From assembly GCA_947632155.1 (NCBI GenBank), contig CANROF010000023.1:1-39278 (forward strand): DNA of 39,278 nt, given 5' to 3'. The notes under the pieces were generated by a model. That model did no database searches. It saw only the letters and a list, made by a program, of their open reading frames with translations, and was not told where the DNA came from. The position numbers and the translations under genes are program-made. This stretch comes from an uncultured Oscillospiraceae bacterium (GTDB lineage Bacteria; Bacillota; Clostridia; Oscillospirales; Oscillospiraceae). Each line of letters begins with the position of its first letter. The first letter of the stretch is position 1. Below, piece after piece: positions 17,395-23,786 of this stretch.

Positions 17395-18026
17395 CACTTC
17401 TTTTCTTTGATTGTTCCCTGCTTCTCAGCCTCGGAAACAATTCTGTCGGAAAACAGAATGTCCAGCATTCCGAGCGTGTCATTCGATACGTCGCCGGGGT
17501 CGCCGAGGCTTATGAGGACCACGGACATCAGGTCGTAGGCCTCCTTCGGGACCTGGATGCTCCCGGTTAGGGTGCTCTGGCTGAGCCGGAGAAGGGAAAG
17601 GGTGTTCCGGTCCTCCTGGGTGAGATTGACACAGATCCAAATTGCGTATACCTTCTGCAAGGGCCCCGTGCCGTTCTGTCGCGAGATAAACTCGGTGCAC
17701 TCGTACATCCCCTGCGAGACAGGTGGAAGCCCGCGTTCTGTGTCCACATGGACAGCAAAGCTTATGATTCCCTTTTTCTCCGGAGCAAGAGTACGGAAGG
17801 AGAGAACGGAACCCTCCCCCGGCAGCGCCCCCGCACCAGCCTGCGGCTCCTCCAGAAAAAGCCGCTCAATTTCCCGGACGTCGCGCCCAACATACTCAGG
17901 CACGCATCCCCTCAGAACTGCGGCCAAGACACCCTTCTCCGCCAGCGCTTTCATGCAATCGCGCCCGGCCATAGAACCACGAGCGATTTCCTGATCTGTA
18001 CTCTCTTTTTTCATGTTTTCGTTCAT
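17394..18026 (-). CDS. Rpn-like PD-(D/E)XK nuclease family protein, short
   Basis: This 210-residue protein resembles the Rpn/PD-(D/E)XK nuclease family transposase group that is abundant in gut Clostridia. Shared pieces are an AVLRGCVPEYVGRDVREIERLFLEE segment, ISFAVHVDTE (nuclease core strand), a YECTEFISRQNGTGPLQKVYAIWICVN segment, and a YDLMSVVLISLGDP segment. Family members are usually about 280-310 residues; here the C-terminal part is missing and the N-terminal part is short, so it may be decayed or a short variant. Minus-strand AAAAGGAG near 18035-18042 supports the start. It lies between two broken tRNAs and ends into the terminator at 17357. Confidence 0.65.
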   Translation of the reverse strand: MNENMKKESTDQEIARGSMAGRDCMKALAEKGVLAAVLRGCVPEYVGRDVREIERLFLEEPQAGAGALPGEGSVLSFRTLAPEKKGIISFAVHVDTERGLPPVSQGMYECTEFISRQNGTGPLQKVYAIWICVNLTQEDRNTLSLLRLSQSTLTGSIQVPKEAYDLMSVVLISLGDPGDVSNDTLGMLDILFSDRIVSEAEKQGTIKEKK

Positions 18027-18495
18027 TTTTGTGTTCTCCTTTTAATGTATTCCCCAAGACTGCTAACCTGATTCCTGGGATTACTTATATAAACGCAAAA
18101 ATTTCGAAAAATATTAATAAAAAAGGGGGGAAATCTAAAAAATTTTTTGAAAAAAGTAAAATCAATCGAAATCCGCATTTGACAACAAAAAATCTGTCTT
18201 TCAACCTTATCGGTCGAAAGACAGAACTCAAAATCAGTATTAAGCTTTCCTGTCGCAATCGGGAAAAAGTAAGAAATTGATAACGGCGCTGTCATTTTAA
18301 GGGTTCTCGTTGTGTGTAAAAAATGTGTATTTGTTAATTTAAATTATGTACTGTTATTTTGCGCCGTTTTGTTCGCTGTACAAAAGCTGTAACACGAGCT
18401 TTTTGAATACAGCCACAATGATTTTTCATAGCATAAAACCGTTGCGTCACAAGGGTTTTGGGATTTCTGAACGCTTGCGTCAACGCGGAGAGCTT
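18027..18495. other. AT-rich stretch without a supported gene
   Basis: This interval is far more AT-rich than the window average and has no ORF with recognisable content. It holds one perfect 9-bp hairpin (CTGTCTTTC at 18194-18202 with GAAAGACAG at 18216-18224) upstream of the Rpn-like gene. It may be the leader of that gene or foreign DNA. Confidence 0.6.
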
Positions 18496-18539
18496 TTGCT
18501 TGTAAGGCAGGCGCTCTAACCAGCTGAGCTATACTCCCC
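18496..18539 (-). pseudogene. 5' half of a tRNA-Val(TAC)
   Basis: Read on the minus strand, this starts with acceptor GGGGAGT, then a full D arm (AGCTCAGCTGGTTAGAGC) and an anticodon arm CCTGC-CTTACAA-GC (anticodon TAC). It breaks within the 3' side of the anticodon stem, and the expected variable loop, T arm and acceptor 3' strand are missing. Its promoter lies intact upstream, at 18575-18604. Confidence 0.7.
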
Positions 18540-18574
18540 TGTCTCCCGTCGCCGCGCTCTTCGCGGCAAGAGCT

Positions 18575-18604
18575 ATTATACTAAAACAAGACATCATTTG
18601 TCAA
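18575..18604 (-). promoter_or_regulatory. Promoter of the truncated tRNA-Val
   Basis: On the minus strand, TTGACA (18604-18599), an 18-bp spacer and TATAAT (18580-18575) match both housekeeping sigma boxes perfectly. It points leftward into the tRNA-Val fragment. Confidence 0.75.
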
Positions 18605-18700
18605 CAGTAATTTTAATTTTTTTTGAGCTTTTCTTTTTGAGGAATAAACGCGCCCTCTCAAGGCAAAATATTCTCATTCACCTAAAAGGAGGCTGCGAAT

Positions 18701-19663
18701 TTGAAAAATACATCCCGAAAGCGCGCCGCCGTCTGGGCGGCGCTGGCCATAGCGCTTTTGCTCTGTCCCTCCCGGGCCGCCGCGGCGCCCGCGGGCGTGC
18801 GGCTCAACTGCTCGCCGGTGGCGGAGAGCATGGAGCTGGAGACTTACCGGGGCGTCAGCGTCACCGGGAGCTTCAAATGTCTGGACCCGGAGGGCGACGC
18901 CGTCACCTACTCCGTCACCAAGGCGCCCAAAAAGGGCACCGTCACCGTGGACGGCGACGAATTCACCTACACCCCCGGGGAGGGCAAGAAAGGAAAGGAC
19001 ACCTTCACCTACGCCGCCGTGGACACCGCCGGGAACGTCTCAAACTCCGCCACGGTGACGGTGAACATCAAAAAGCAGAAGACCGCCGTGGTCTATAAGG
19101 ACATGGCGGGCAGTCCCGCCTGGTACGCCGCCACGGCGTTGGCCGAGAGGGGCATATTCGTCGGGGAGTGCGTGGGCGGCGAGTACCTGTTCCGCCCCGA
19201 ACGGCCGGTGACCCGGGGCGAATTCCTCGTCATGTGCATGAAGGCCGTGGGCGCGCCCATTATGGAGGGCATCACCCGCACGGGCTTTTCCAACGACGAC
19301 CGCATCCCCGACTGGCAGAAGCCCTACGTCACCACGGCCGTGACCTCCGACATCATCCGGGGCGGCGTCAGCCGCGAGGGCCTGCCGGTCTTTTCGCCCG
19401 ACACCGCCGTGACCTTTGCCGAGGCCTCGGTGATACTCAATAACGCCCTGGGGATAACGGACGTGTATATCGAGGACGGCGCGTCCGGCGCCTGGGCGGC
19501 CCAGGCCAGCGCGAATTTGTCCTCCTGCGGGATAATCCGGGACACCGCCGCCGGAGTCTCCGCCCTCGGCGTCACCCGCGGGGACGCGGCGATCATGCTC
19601 AGGCGCGCCATGGATATAGCGGAAAGCCGCACCCGCGACTCCCTCCTGGGCTGGGCGAAATAA
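18701..19663 (+). CDS. Secreted Ig-like and SLH-domain protein
   Basis: This 320-residue exported wall protein starts at TTG 18701, 8 nt after a very strong AAAAGGAGG (18684-18692). A signal peptide covers residues 1 to about 28 (basic head, AVWAALAIALLLC, then AAAA). An Ig/cadherin-like tandem-repeat domain (about 34-127) contains DPEGDAVTYSV, GTVTVDGDEFTYTP and GKDTFTYAAVD. Three SLH motifs follow (about 133-310: FVGECVGGEYLFRPERPVTR, IIRGGVSREGLPVFSPD, and a weaker third). It would bind the secondary wall polymer and expose or space the Ig domain. It is monocistronic, with a terminator behind it. Confidence 0.85.
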   Translation: MKNTSRKRAAVWAALAIALLLCPSRAAAAPAGVRLNCSPVAESMELETYRGVSVTGSFKCLDPEGDAVTYSVTKAPKKGTVTVDGDEFTYTPGEGKKGKDTFTYAAVDTAGNVSNSATVTVNIKKQKTAVVYKDMAGSPAWYAATALAERGIFVGECVGGEYLFRPERPVTRGEFLVMCMKAVGAPIMEGITRTGFSNDDRIPDWQKPYVTTAVTSDIIRGGVSREGLPVFSPDTAVTFAEASVILNNALGITDVYIEDGASGAWAAQASANLSSCGIIRDTAAGVSALGVTRGDAAIMLRRAMDIAESRTRDSLLGWAK

Positions 19664-19685
19664 AAAAGAGAAACCAAAAAAAAAC

Positions 19686-19718
19686 ACCGCGCGGACTGAT
19701 CTCCGCGCGGTATTTTTT
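19686..19718. terminator. Shared convergent terminator (SLH gene and rpmE)
   Basis: ACCGCGCGG (19686-19694) and CCGCGCGGT (19703-19711) form a perfect 9-bp stem. A T-run follows on the plus strand and an A-run precedes it, so it can end transcripts from both sides. Confidence 0.9.
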
Positions 19719-19722
19719 GAGC

Positions 19723-19923
19723 TTATTTCAAGCCGAACTTTTTGTTGAACTTATCAACACGTCCGCTGGTATCGACAAGCTTCTGCTTGCCGGTATAAAA
19801 GGGGTGACACTTGGAGCAGATTTCGACCTTGATGTCACTCTTTGTACTGCCAGTCTCAATGACCTCGCCGCAGGCGCACCGGATGGTGGTCTGCTGGTAC
19901 TTGGGATGGATGCCCTCCTTCAT
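19723..19923 (-). CDS. rpmE: Ribosomal protein L31
   Basis: This 66-residue large-subunit protein starts [16 protein letters not shown] and has the zinc-binding (C+) form: a CAC pair near residues 16-18 and [13 protein letters not shown]. The ATG at 19923 is preferred over a GTG 9 nt upstream because AGAGGT sits 7 nt before it. It is a single gene with its own promoter at 19970-19998. In related bacteria a second, zinc-free L31 can replace this one under zinc shortage; none is seen here. Confidence 0.96.
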   Translation of the reverse strand: MKEGIHPKYQQTTIRCACGEVIETGSTKSDIKVEICSKCHPFYTGKQKLVDTSGRVDKFNKKFGLK

Positions 19924-19969
19924 CGCGTTCACCTCTTTCGTTATTCTTATTGCTTTTCACGCAAAGGCT

Positions 19970-19998
19970 ATTCTACCATGGCATCGGGTCGTTGTCAA
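19970..19998 (-). promoter_or_regulatory. rpmE promoter
   Basis: On the minus strand: TTGACA (19998-19993), a 17-bp spacer, and TAGAAT (19975-19970), about 47 nt before the rpmE start. Confidence 0.75.
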
Positions 19999-20083
19999 CA
20001 ACTTTTTTCAATATTCCTGCCGCGGTCTTTGCCGCGGTCTTTTCCGGCCCGCGGCCTTTGCCGGCTTTTCCCGGGAGGGGCGA

Positions 20084-20093
20084 TTATGGAGCG
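20084..20093. repeat. Left target-site duplication of the IS
   Basis: TTATGGAGCG directly abuts the left inverted repeat and is repeated at 21258-21267. Confidence 0.9.
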
Positions 20094-21257
20094 CACGGCA
20101 ACAGCATTTACTTTTCTGGGAACACAACCCTTCGCAGGACATCATTATCCATTGCGGCACGGTACATCTTCCGGCGGAGGCTGACTCGCTTGCCCATGTC
20201 TGCTTTGCTCAGAAGCGCCAACGCTTGTTTGCGGAGAATATTCAGGTTCAGCGGGGAATTATCTTTCCGCGCCCTGGCTCCGTCCTCCCCAAACGTCACA
20301 TCCAACTGCCAGTGAAGCTGGTTTTCGATGCTCCAATGCTTTCGCACCGCATCCGCGAACTTATGTACATCGGTATGAGACGTCAAAAAATAGCGGCTTT
20401 CCTCGGTATATTCTCCCGTCTTGAGGCTGGTAACGGACGTCTTGACCATCCCAATCCCCTTAAGTCCAGCCCAATCCTTCCGCTGCGCGAGCCAATCAAT
20501 CCCGGTTTCCAGGTAATACTCCCTCTGCTCTATCCGCCCATGGTCCTTCTCAAGGCTTTTGTCACTGTTCTTCGCAATCTCACTTTCAAAATACAGCCTT
20601 ACGTCAGACATCAGGGCCGGCTGGTTGCCTTTCAATCCCAGCACATAATCCGCGCCCTTCTCCCGTATCTTCGCGGCGATCTGCTTCTGGCACCCCATGG
20701 CGTCCACCGTCACTGTGCTGCCTTCAATGTCAAGCATATCTATCAGCTCCGGTATCGCGGTGATCTCGTTACTTTTCGCCTCCGTGGCCAACTGCCCCAG
20801 GGTCATCTGTCGCTCCGCCACCCACGCGCTCACCACGTGGTAGGCGCTGTGTTTTTCATTCCCGCTCCCGCGTATGGTCTTCCCGTCTATTGCCACGGTA
20901 CTGCCCGTGACATCCGTAAGCTCCCCCAGGACTTCTCCCATTTCTTTCGGGTCGATTCGTTCAAAAACCCGGCGGAACGTGTCGCTGTCCGGTATCCCGT
21001 TGGGCAGTTCGAGGTATTGCTTGAACCAATCGAGCTTCCCGTACCCCGTGTCCTCCATGTGCTCGAAATCCGTCCCGCCGCAGATGACGGACACAAGGCC
21101 GATGAACACGATATCCACCAGTTTATGCCTCAGATTCCCCCATTGCCTGCGAGTATCCGTTATCTTTTCCAGCTTCTCAATGATCTTTTCCATGTCAACC
21201 TTCACCTCAGTTGACATAATAGCATAAAGGGGCGGAAAAGTAAATGCTGTTGCCGTG
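20094..21257 (-). mobile_element. Intact ISAs1-family insertion sequence
   Basis: The 1164-bp element is bounded by 23-bp perfect inverted repeats (20094-20116 and 21235-21257) that start CACGGCAACAGCATTTAC. It carries one transposase. The flanks show a 10-bp direct repeat TTATGGAGCG (20084-20093 and 21258-21267), the target duplication. Perfect ends and duplication point to a recent insertion. Confidence 0.95.
20108..21193 (-). CDS. ISAs1-family DDE transposase
   Basis: This 361-residue transposase cuts and inserts the element by DDE chemistry. Family signatures are ITDTRRQWGNLRHKLVDIVFIGLVSVICG at the N-terminus, VAIDGKTIRGS (first catalytic Asp), VTVDAMGCQKQIA (second Asp), and HWSIENQLHWQLDVTFGED (Glu region). 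The reading frame is open far beyond the element, to 21277, so the start must lie inside it. I chose the ATG at 21193 because it follows GAGGTGAAGG; an ATG at 21217 is the alternative. Near-full family length suggests an active gene. Confidence 0.95.
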   Translation of the reverse strand: MEKIIEKLEKITDTRRQWGNLRHKLVDIVFIGLVSVICGGTDFEHMEDTGYGKLDWFKQYLELPNGIPDSDTFRRVFERIDPKEMGEVLGELTDVTGSTVAIDGKTIRGSGNEKHSAYHVVSAWVAERQMTLGQLATEAKSNEITAIPELIDMLDIEGSTVTVDAMGCQKQIAAKIREKGADYVLGLKGNQPALMSDVRLYFESEIAKNSDKSLEKDHGRIEQREYYLETGIDWLAQRKDWAGLKGIGMVKTSVTSLKTGEYTEESRYFLTSHTDVHKFADAVRKHWSIENQLHWQLDVTFGEDGARARKDNSPLNLNILRKQALALLSKADMGKRVSLRRKMYRAAMDNDVLRRVVFPEK

Positions 21258-21267
21258 TTATGGAGCG
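21258..21267. repeat. Right target-site duplication of the IS
   Basis: TTATGGAGCG directly abuts the right inverted repeat and ends 9 bp before the -35 box of the signalling operon. Confidence 0.9.
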
Positions 21268-21276
21268 GCAAAGGCA

Positions 21277-21305
21277 TTGACAGGGGGGGTGGATTATGGT
21301 AAAAT
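21277..21305 (+). promoter_or_regulatory. Promoter of the c-di-GMP signalling operon
   Basis: TTGACA (21277-21282), a 17-bp spacer and TAAAAT (21300-21305) lie 53 nt before the response regulator start. The spacer begins with a run of seven G (21283-21289). It lies just outside the insertion sequence. Confidence 0.75.
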
Positions 21306-21357
21306 TTCAGTATCTGTAATTACTTTTCCACGCGGGGGTAAGGCCCTGGGAGGATCA

Positions 21358-23397
21358 ATGGATAAGGCTAAAATTCTCATCGTGGACGATTCCGAGATGA
21401 ACCGCGCCATTCTCGCGGACATGCTCAGCGAATATGAGATCGTGGAGGCGGAGGACGGCCGGGAGGCGGTGGAGCTCCTGGAGCGGGGCTTTGACGATAT
21501 TTCGCTGATGCTCCTGGACATCGTCATGCCCAACCTTGACGGCTTCGGCGTTCTGGAAACCATGAACGTGCGGGGCTGGATCGAGGACCTGCCGGTGATC
21601 ATCATCTCCGCCGAAAACGGCTCCAAGCAGGTGGAGCGGGCCTACGAGCTGGGGGCCACGGACTTCATCGCCAGGCCCTTTGACAGCATGGTGGTCCAGC
21701 GCCGTGTGGTGAACACCATCATCCTCTACGCCAAGCAGAAGCGCCTCATGCGCATCGCCGAGGAGCAGGTGCGGGAGAAGGAGCGCTACAACGACCTGAT
21801 GATCGACATCCTCAGCCAGATCGTGGAGTTCCGCAACGGCGAGAGCGGCCCGCACATCCAGCACGTGCGGCGGATAACGCAGCTTCTGCTCACGAGACTC
21901 CAGGCCCGCAGCGACCGCTACCCGCTGACGGCGGCGGAGATCTCGCTCATCTGCACGGCCTCGTCCCTTCACGATATCGGAAAAATTGTCATCGACGACA
22001 AGATACTCAATAAGCCCGGGCGCCTGACGCCGGAGGAGTTCGCCATCATGAAGACCCACTCCGCCGCGGGCTCGGACATGCTGAAAAACCTCCACGACCA
22101 CCAGCAGGAGCCCCTGGTGAAACGGGCCATGGAGATCTGCCGCTGGCACCACGAGCGCTGGGACGGCAAGGGCTACCCCGACGGGCTGAAGGGGGACGAG
22201 ATTCCCATCTCCGCCCAGGTGGTGGCGCTGGCGGACGTGTACGACGCCCTCACCAGCAAGCGTGTGTACAAGCCGCCCTTCTCCCACGAGGAGGCCATCA
22301 AGATGATTCTGGGCGGGGAGTGCGGGGCCTTCAACCCGGTGCTTCTGGAGTGCATCTCCGACAACGACGAGCAGCTTGAAAACGCCCGGGACGACTTCCC
22401 CATGGAAAATGCCCAGACCCGGCCGCGCATCATCCTGGACGAGCCCGAGAAGACGGGCATCTCTCAGAGGACCCTTGACCTCATCGACCAGGAGCGCATG
22501 CGCAACAGCTACTTCGCCTCCATGACGGAAACCATCCAGGTGGTGTTCACCCCGGACCCGTCCATGATTCGACTCTCGCCCTGGGGCGCCAAAAAGCTGG
22601 GCCTGGACGAGATCATCATGGACCCCTCCCACGATGAGAAGATCTTCAACGTGGTGGACCGGGATACGTGGAAGCGCATGGGCGAATTCGTCCGCAACGC
22701 CACGCCCAAGGAGCCGGAGGGGCGCATCGAGTGCCCCCTGCACTACGGCAGCGGCACGCGCTGGCACCGCATCATGCTCCGGGTGCTTTTCAGCGAGGAC
22801 AGAAAGCGCGTGGAGAGCGTCATCGGCACCGTGGTTGACATCCACGACTCCCAGACGAAGATCCAGGAGCTGGCCAACCGGGCGATGCTGGACAACCTGA
22901 CGGGGCTTTTGAACAGGGCCGGGGGCCGGGAGCGGATAGAGCGGCTCATGGAGGACCACCCGGAGGGCAATTTCGCTCTGGCGGAGATAGACATCGACGA
23001 TTTCAAGAAGATAAACGACCAGATGGGCCACATGTTCGGCGACAAGGTCCTCCAGGAGCTGGGCGTCCGGATGAAGCGGAGCGTCCGAAGCTCCGATATA
23101 TGCTGCCGGGCCGGGGGAGAGGAGTTTTTCATATTCCTCTTTTACAATACGGACATCGAGCGCACCGTGGAGCGTATCTACAAGGGCCTGTGCTTTGAGT
23201 ACGGCGGGCGGAGCGTCACGGTGTCCATGGGCGTGGCGCTGTCCCAGACCGAGGGCCTGAGCTACGAGGGACTTTACCGGGCGGCGGACATGGCCCTTTA
23301 CGAGGCCAAGCGCGCCGGGAAGAAGCAGTTTAAATTTTATGACCCGCAGGCGGGGAGAAAGACGCCTGAGGATAAGGAAGGGAGCGAACGGCAATGA
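21358..23397 (+). CDS. Response regulator with HD-GYP and GGDEF domains
   Basis: This 679-residue cytoplasmic protein has four domains. REC (about 4-122) has phosphoacceptor D54. HD-GYP (about 150-345), a c-di-GMP phosphodiesterase, keeps H205-D206 and HHERWDGKGYP at 264-274. A PAS domain follows (about 380-505). GGDEF (about 520-665), a diguanylate cyclase, keeps GGEEF at 586-590 and a product-inhibition site RSSD at 577-580, five residues upstream. Both active sites look intact, so phosphorylation could switch between making and degrading c-di-GMP. The ATG at 21358 follows GGGAGG; the frame is open further upstream into the IS end, which I reject. It overlaps the Hpt gene by 4 nt. Confidence 0.93.
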   Translation: MDKAKILIVDDSEMNRAILADMLSEYEIVEAEDGREAVELLERGFDDISLMLLDIVMPNLDGFGVLETMNVRGWIEDLPVIIISAENGSKQVERAYELGATDFIARPFDSMVVQRRVVNTIILYAKQKRLMRIAEEQVREKERYNDLMIDILSQIVEFRNGESGPHIQHVRRITQLLLTRLQARSDRYPLTAAEISLICTASSLHDIGKIVIDDKILNKPGRLTPEEFAIMKTHSAAGSDMLKNLHDHQQEPLVKRAMEICRWHHERWDGKGYPDGLKGDEIPISAQVVALADVYDALTSKRVYKPPFSHEEAIKMILGGECGAFNPVLLECISDNDEQLENARDDFPMENAQTRPRIILDEPEKTGISQRTLDLIDQERMRNSYFASMTETIQVVFTPDPSMIRLSPWGAKKLGLDEIIMDPSHDEKIFNVVDRDTWKRMGEFVRNATPKEPEGRIECPLHYGSGTRWHRIMLRVLFSEDRKRVESVIGTVVDIHDSQTKIQELANRAMLDNLTGLLNRAGGRERIERLMEDHPEGNFALAEIDIDDFKKINDQMGHMFGDKVLQELGVRMKRSVRSSDICCRAGGEEFFIFLFYNTDIERTVERIYKGLCFEYGGRSVTVSMGVALSQTEGLSYEGLYRAADMALYEAKRAGKKQFKFYDPQAGRKTPEDKEGSERQ

Positions 23398-23753
23398 CAC
23401 TTAAGGAGTGCTACGCGGCAATGGGCGGCGACTACGACGACGCCATCGGGAGGCTTCGCAGCGAGAGGCTGCTGTCCAAATTCGTGCTCAAATTCCTGGA
23501 TGACGGGAGCTACAGACTCCTTCTGGACTCCCTGGAAAACGGGAACGGGGAGGAGGCCTTCCGGGCCTCCCACACCATAAAGGGCATGTGCCAGAACCTG
23601 AGCTTCACGGACCTGGGCCATTCCGCCAGCGAGCTGACGGAGGCGCTGCGGGCCGGGAGAACCGACGTGCAGGGGCTCCTCGACCAGGTGAAGGCCGATT
23701 ACGCCAGAGCCGAGGAGGCCATCCGGGCCTTTCAGGCGGGCCTTGCCCAGTGA
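23394..23753 (+). CDS. Free histidine phosphotransfer (Hpt) protein
   Basis: This 119-residue single-domain Hpt protein relays phosphate between receiver domains. The phosphorylated residue is H60 in ASHTIKGMCQNL. The surrounding helices and their length are typical. The hybrid kinases encoded next lack their own Hpt domain, and the preceding gene has a lone receiver, so this protein is the likely bridge. It overlaps the response regulator stop (ATGA) and is followed by the first kinase after 33 nt. Confidence 0.92.
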   Translation: MTLKECYAAMGGDYDDAIGRLRSERLLSKFVLKFLDDGSYRLLLDSLENGNGEEAFRASHTIKGMCQNLSFTDLGHSASELTEALRAGRTDVQGLLDQVKADYARAEEAIRAFQAGLAQ

Positions 23754-23786
23754 CGGCGGAGAAAAAGAGCGAGGGGCGGTGATCTC

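Noticed and set aside
17282-17482. Minus-strand frame ending in a RIRTCALMSRSY-like peptide
   Set aside because: This peptide pattern is the antisense translation of a tRNA T arm; it reflects the tRNA-Arg fragment.
18023-18295. Overlapping 83- and 90-codon frames in the AT-rich stretch
   Set aside because: Low-complexity Lys/Phe/Asn content, no ribosome site, no domain.
21355-23400. 681-codon minus-strand frame opposite the c-di-GMP enzyme
   Set aside because: Shadow of the real gene, which has REC, HD-GYP and GGDEF motifs on the plus strand.
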